In this document: piece after piece, positions 60,279 through 64,000 of the stretch
How the letters are laid out: each line of letters starts with the position of its first letter
Position numbering within the stretch: position 1 is the first letter of the stretch
Assembly: GCA_028290285.1 (NCBI GenBank)
Contig: JAQGKD010000029.1
Span: 32,832 to 96,831 of the forward strand
Direction of reading: 5' to 3'
Length of the DNA stretch: 64,000 nt
Origin: Hyphomicrobiales bacterium
GTDB lineage: Bacteria > Pseudomonadota > Alphaproteobacteria > Rhizobiales > Beijerinckiaceae
Translations under genes and position numbers: made by a program
The notes under the pieces: generated by a model
Seen by the model: only the letters and a program-made list of their open reading frames with translations
Told to the model about the DNA's origin: nothing
The model's database searches: none

Positions 60279-62441
60279 ATGGGCCGCACCCCCACCAAGC
60301 GGCAACACGGAGCCACATGGCGCGCGCGCCTGGCTGCAATCCTGACAATCGTGCTGCCGCTGGCCTGCGGCCTGACACTGACACTCGGCGAGTTCGGCCT
60401 CGCCGTGCAGATGCGCGATCTGCTCTTCGATCAATATCAACGCATGGAACCGCGCATGTGGCGCGACGACCTGCCCGTCCGCATCATCGATATCGACGAT
60501 GAAAGCCTCGCGCGCTACGGTCAGTGGCCGTGGCCTCGCGACATTCTCGCACGATTGACGACCCGGATTACGCAGGACCATCCCGCAGCGCTGGTGTTCG
60601 ACCTGATCTTCGCTGAAGAAGACAGATACGCGCCCGAACGCATCGTTGCCGCCCTGCCCGCGTCACCCGAGCGCGAGGCGCTCGCGAATGTACTCGCGAA
60701 GGGCGCGGGGCCCGATGCGTTCACAACCGCGCTTCGTGAGGTGCCGAGTGTGCTCGCACTGGCCCTGCTATCGCAGGGAGAACTGGGTGACACCTTCAAA
60801 GCCAAGGCGGGCTTTGTCGAACTGGGAGATCGCGCGGCAGATTCCCTGACTCGATTCGATCATGCCGTCCTTCCCCTGCCGCCTTATATTGATGCTGCAC
60901 AGGGCCTGGGCGCGATCAACTACCTGCCCGACCGCGATCTCGTCGTGCGAAAGGTGCCCATCGTTTTCGCACTCGCGACGAAGGCGGGAACCGTGCTGGT
61001 TCCATCGCTCGATGCAGAGGCCCTGCGCGTCGCACAGGGCAGCGGAACGATCCTCCTCAAATCGACTCGAGCATCAGGGGAAGCCTCGACGGGAGCAGGC
61101 TCCGCGCTCGTTGAAGCGAAGATCGGCGATGCCGTGCTCGCGACCGAAAGAGACGGTGCCGTCCGCGTCCGCTTTGCGGGCCATCAACCGGAGCGCTTTA
61201 TTCCCGCCTGGCGTGTGATCGAGAACGAGGTCACACCGCAAGAAATCCGGGATCGCATTCTCTTCGTCGGCACGAGCGCGGCGGCTCTCGCAGATCTGCG
61301 CTCGACGCCCATCGATGCGGCCGTGCCAGGCGTCGAAATCCACGCTGAAATGATTGAACACGCACTCACCAACTCACGACTGGCGCGACCCGATTACGCA
61401 CGGGGCATCGAGGCCTTGGTGCTCGTTCTGGCTGGCCTGATGGCGGGTGCCTCGGCCGCGCGCCTGCGCCCGCTCACGGCCGCGCTCGGGACGGCAGCCC
61501 TGGTCGGCTGCATTGGCGCCGCGTCCTGGTTCGCTTTCCAGCGTGCCGACCTTCTCTTTGATCCCATGATCCCCGGCGCGACGAGCCTTGCGACATTCGG
61601 CGCCATGACGCTGCGCGTCTATCGTAGGACGGAGCGGGACAAGCGCCATGTGCGCGACGCCTTTTCACGCTACCTCGCACCTGCCGTCGTCGAGAGGCTC
61701 GCAGCAGACCCCTCGCGATTGCGGCTCGGCGGCGAGGCGCGCAACCTCACGACGCTGTTTTGCGACGCCCGCGATTTCACAGCGCGCGCGGAACGGCTCG
61801 ATGCGGAAAGCGTGATCGCTTTTCTCAATGCATTGCACACGCCTCTTGCAGCCGCGGTGCTCGCGCATTCAGGCACGGTGGACAAATTCGTTGGCGACGG
61901 CCTGATGGCTTTCTGGAACGCGCCGCTCGATGTGCCCGATCACGCCACGAAAGCCTGCGCGGCGGCCCTGGCCATGCTCGAAAGCGTGCCGCTGATAGAT
62001 GCACGCCTGTCCGCGGCTTCGGCCAGCGAGCCTGCGCACGTATCGATCGGGATCGGCATCAACACGGGCGAAGCCTTTGTCGGCAACATGGGTTCGGAGC
62101 AGCGCTTCGACTATTCCGCGGCAGGCGACGCCGTGAACATTGCGGCGCGTCTGGAATCCGCAACCAAGGAGCTGCACGTCCCCATCGTCGTGTCTGAATC
62201 CACGGCCCGTGAAGCGCGCGGATTCCATTTCCTCGATCTCGGCGAAATCATCCTGCGCGGAAAGAGCGAGCCCGTGCGCGTCTTCGCCCTTCATGGCCGC
62301 GAGGGCGAGGCCGACGAGGCGTTCGCGGCCTTCTCAGACCTGCACCGTCGCGCCCTGCGTGGCGACGAGCAGGCTCTTGTCGCGGCCGCCCGTCACCCGG
62401 AAGGCCAGCGTTACTGGGCCTTCTACCGCCGCCTGGCCTGA
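60279..62441 (+). CDS. adenylate/guanylate cyclase with CHASE2 sensor domain
   Basis: This 720-residue protein has a first helix near residues 19-38 (AAILTIVLPLACGLTLTLGE). An extracytoplasmic CHASE2 domain follows (VRIIDIDDESLARYGQWPWP, LVFDLIFAEEDRY, DRDLVVRKVPIVFALATKAG, ILFVGTSAAALADLRSTPID). Two or three C-terminal helices come next. The class III cyclase has TTLFCDARDFTARAERLDAE (metal Asp496), DKFVGDGLMAFWNAPLDVPD, and IGINTGEAFVGNMGSEQRFD followed by YSAAGDAVNIAARLESATKE. It turns an envelope signal into cAMP or cGMP. A GACGGAGAG site precedes the ATG. Confidence 0.9.
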   Translation: MGRTPTKRQHGATWRARLAAILTIVLPLACGLTLTLGEFGLAVQMRDLLFDQYQRMEPRMWRDDLPVRIIDIDDESLARYGQWPWPRDILARLTTRITQDHPAALVFDLIFAEEDRYAPERIVAALPASPEREALANVLAKGAGPDAFTTALREVPSVLALALLSQGELGDTFKAKAGFVELGDRAADSLTRFDHAVLPLPPYIDAAQGLGAINYLPDRDLVVRKVPIVFALATKAGTVLVPSLDAEALRVAQGSGTILLKSTRASGEASTGAGSALVEAKIGDAVLATERDGAVRVRFAGHQPERFIPAWRVIENEVTPQEIRDRILFVGTSAAALADLRSTPIDAAVPGVEIHAEMIEHALTNSRLARPDYARGIEALVLVLAGLMAGASAARLRPLTAALGTAALVGCIGAASWFAFQRADLLFDPMIPGATSLATFGAMTLRVYRRTERDKRHVRDAFSRYLAPAVVERLAADPSRLRLGGEARNLTTLFCDARDFTARAERLDAESVIAFLNALHTPLAAAVLAHSGTVDKFVGDGLMAFWNAPLDVPDHATKACAAALAMLESVPLIDARLSAASASEPAHVSIGIGINTGEAFVGNMGSEQRFDYSAAGDAVNIAARLESATKELHVPIVVSESTAREARGFHFLDLGEIILRGKSEPVRVFALHGREGEADEAFAAFSDLHRRALRGDEQALVAAARHPEGQRYWAFYRRLA

Positions 62442-62498
62442 CATGAGCCTCTTCCAACTTCGCTGATCCATCATCCCCGGCAATCGCGAGAAGGCTCA

Positions 62499-62537
62499 TT
62501 GACAGCCGCCGCAGACATATTACTGTGATATTTCACA
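62499..62537 (+). promoter_or_regulatory. promoter -35 and operator-like palindrome before the DUF2848 gene
   Basis: A perfect TTGACA (62499-62504) is followed at 62524-62537 by TGTGA-TATT-TCACA, a perfect 5+5 palindrome that would overlap or abut the -10 region. The palindrome ends 36 bases before the DUF2848 start. It suits repression by the GntR protein encoded second in the operon (inference). Confidence 0.45.
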
Positions 62538-62573
62538 AGCCGGGAACGGCGGCCCAGCCAACGATGAGGTTTC

Positions 62574-63260
62574 GTGAAGAAGATGCAGATCAAGCTCCAC
62601 AACGGCCAGAAGGCTGAAACCACCGACGTCGCAATTCGCAATCTCATCGTTGCCGGATGGACGGGCCGCGACCGTGTCGCGCTTGAAAAGCACATCGTCG
62701 AACTCGAGGAGCTGGGCGTCGCCCGCCCCGCAACGACCCCGATTTATTACCGTGTGTCAGCCACCCGCGCGACGACTGCTCCGATCATCCAGACGACCGG
62801 TACCGCTTCCAGCGGCGAAGTCGAATTCGTCCTCGCCCAGTGGGGCGGCGAAATGTGGGTGGGTGTCGGCTCCGACCACACAGACCGCGAGGTCGAGACC
62901 TATAACGTCACCGTTTCCAAGCAGATGTGCGAAAAGCCGCTTGCTGGCGCGTTCTGGCGCTTCGCAGATGTCGTGGACCACTGGGACCAGATCATCCTGC
63001 GCTCCTACATCCAGGAGAACGGCGCGCGCGTGCTTTATCAGGAGGGCACGGTCAACGCCATGCTCGACCCCGCAACGCTGATCGAGGGCTATGCCGGCAC
63101 GAAGAGCCTTGATGAAGGCACGATCATGCTCTGCGGCACCTTCGCCGCCAAGGGCGGGATCCGTCCCGCCGCCGGCTTCGAGTTCGAAATGGAAGATCCT
63201 GTGCTCGGTCGCAAGATCAGCCACTCCTATTCACTCGAAACACTTCCGGTGCTCGGATGA
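62574..63260 (+). CDS. DUF2848 family protein
   Basis: This 228-residue soluble protein probably starts at GTG 62574; an ATG three codons later is an alternative. Motifs GWTGRDRVALEKHIVELEEL, PIYYRVSATRATTAPIIQ, EFVLAQWGGEMWVGVGSDHT and DREVETYNVTVSKQMCEKP fit DUF2848. Members often lie with GntR regulators and catabolic hydrolases. Their reaction is not established to my knowledge. Its stop overlaps the next start by four bases. Confidence 0.78.
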   Translation: MKKMQIKLHNGQKAETTDVAIRNLIVAGWTGRDRVALEKHIVELEELGVARPATTPIYYRVSATRATTAPIIQTTGTASSGEVEFVLAQWGGEMWVGVGSDHTDREVETYNVTVSKQMCEKPLAGAFWRFADVVDHWDQIILRSYIQENGARVLYQEGTVNAMLDPATLIEGYAGTKSLDEGTIMLCGTFAAKGGIRPAAGFEFEMEDPVLGRKISHSYSLETLPVLG

Positions 63261-63976
63261 GCGACGAGGGCGTGGCAATCGCCAGGGATACGGCGCAGCC
63301 TGCAAGCGAGCAGGCTGTGGTCCCCAGTGTTGGTGCCATGCCCGAGCCGCAGTCGCTGCGCGATGCCGCCTACGAGGCCATCAAGCATCGCATCATCACC
63401 TGTGCATTCCGTCCGGGCGAATACATCAACGAAGCCTATGTCTCCGCGACGCTCGGCATCGGCCGCACGCCCGTGCATCAGGCTATCGATCGCCTGATGC
63501 TGGAAGGCATGCTGGATGTCATCCCTCGCAAGGGTGTGATCGTGAAGCCGGTCAGCCTCGACGAGATCATGCAGATCAACGAGGTGCGACTGCTCAACGA
63601 AGCCTATTGCGTTCGCCTCGCCGCCGACCGCGCCGACAGCGACGAGGTCACGCATCTCTGCGACATCCTCGCGCGTGCAGCTCAATGGATCGAGGCGCGC
63701 AACAGCGAACATCTCATGCGGCTAGATCGCGAGTTCCATGGGGTTCTCGCACGCGCCTCGAAGAATGCCGTTCTGGCGGATTATCTTGCAAAACTGCACG
63801 ATCGTTCGTTGCGCTTCTGGTTCATTTCGCTCAACAGGCCCGGCCATCACGAGAGCGTGCAGGCACAGCACGAAGCTATCCTGGCCGCCATCAAAGATCG
63901 CGATCCCAACGGCGCCGAACAGGCCATGCGCGCCCACATCGAAGCTTTCCGCGAGAACCTCACTCGCAACATGTAA
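63257..63976 (+). CDS. GntR-family transcriptional regulator (FCD domain)
   Basis: This 239-residue protein has a 30-residue N-terminal tail, then a winged helix (LRDAAYEAIKHRIITCAFRP, TLGIGRTPVHQAIDRLMLEG). Its helical FCD domain has LDREFHGVLARASKNAVLAD and HESVQAQHEAILAAIKDRDP. It starts inside the DUF2848 stop (ATGA), so the two are co-translated and it probably autoregulates the pair through the upstream palindrome. Confidence 0.88.
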   Translation: MSDEGVAIARDTAQPASEQAVVPSVGAMPEPQSLRDAAYEAIKHRIITCAFRPGEYINEAYVSATLGIGRTPVHQAIDRLMLEGMLDVIPRKGVIVKPVSLDEIMQINEVRLLNEAYCVRLAADRADSDEVTHLCDILARAAQWIEARNSEHLMRLDREFHGVLARASKNAVLADYLAKLHDRSLRFWFISLNRPGHHESVQAQHEAILAAIKDRDPNGAEQAMRAHIEAFRENLTRNM

Positions 63977-64000
63977 CAAGCGACGCCCATGCGGCCTCGC

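Noticed and set aside
62443..62499. 8-bp inverted repeat ATGAGCCT/AGGCTCAT after the cyclase gene
   Set aside because: The arms are 41 bases apart, no T-run follows, and chance is a fair explanation.
62524..62537. TGTGA...TCACA as a CRP site next to the adenylate cyclase gene
   Set aside because: The spacer is 4 bases, not the 6 of a CRP site, so a cAMP-CRP role was not claimed; it is listed as a GntR-type candidate only.

Overview
The window is GC-rich, densely coded DNA. It most likely comes from an alphaproteobacterium of the rhizobial order (Hyphomicrobiales). The reasons are the succinoglycan-type Exo-like glycosyltransferases and ExoY/ExoP/ExoF-like export proteins, a malonyl-CoA synthetase next to a TRAP transporter, a BigR-like thiol-switch repressor, and several small proteins typical of that order. 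I saw no rRNA, tRNA, CRISPR array, transposase or phage gene. The content looks like a free-living, metabolically versatile chromosome.

Layout, left part (1-31.5 kb). The window opens inside an alpha-2-macroglobulin-like gene on the minus strand. An MFS transporter with a one-base frameshift, a DUF3830 gene and a BigR-like regulator with a small membrane protein follow. From 5.8 to 11.1 kb a plus-strand operon encodes a Rieske oxygenase, a CoA-transferase, a periplasmic Bug-type receptor, a thiolase-like protein and a zinc-ribbon OB protein, and is probably a catabolic route for an aromatic or carboxylic acid. A perfect inverted repeat plus a direct repeat lies upstream of it. Aquaporin, PlsC-type acyltransferase, an alpha/beta hydrolase lipoprotein, an FAD monooxygenase, a quinoprotein dehydrogenase with its cytochrome c, a cold-shock gene and a YhaO/YhaN-like nuclease pair come next. 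At 24.3-25.9 kb a histidine kinase carries an ethylene-receptor-like membrane domain with all four copper/ethylene-site residues that I can check, and is coupled to a single-domain response regulator.

Middle part (26-44.6 kb). A flavin-dependent monooxygenase, an orphan ABC-type substrate-binding protein, a cytochrome c and an ABC-2 exporter are followed by a six-gene minus-strand operon (TRAP transporter DctPQM-like, MatB, CoA-transferase, small protein) facing a GntR regulator. This looks like malonate or related diacid uptake and activation, but without malonyl-CoA decarboxylase nearby. A second catabolic set (Bug receptor, Rieske ferredoxin, amidohydrolase) lies next to a hybrid PAS histidine kinase and a free-standing Hint-domain protein.

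Right part (44.6-64 kb). An exopolysaccharide region holds six GT2-type transferases and one GT4-like transferase, a NodB-type deacetylase, an ExoY-like initiating transferase, an ExoP/Wzc-like co-polymerase/kinase and an ExoF-like export protein. No Wzy-type polymerase or Wzx-type flippase is present. The gene directions alternate, and a proline-rich secreted protein of unknown function sits antisense inside the cluster. The window ends with a LpxL-like acyltransferase, exonuclease III, a CHASE2 adenylate cyclase, and a DUF2848-GntR gene pair behind a promoter with an operator-like palindrome.

Functions are assigned by reading motifs and by remembered family resemblance. No database search was run.
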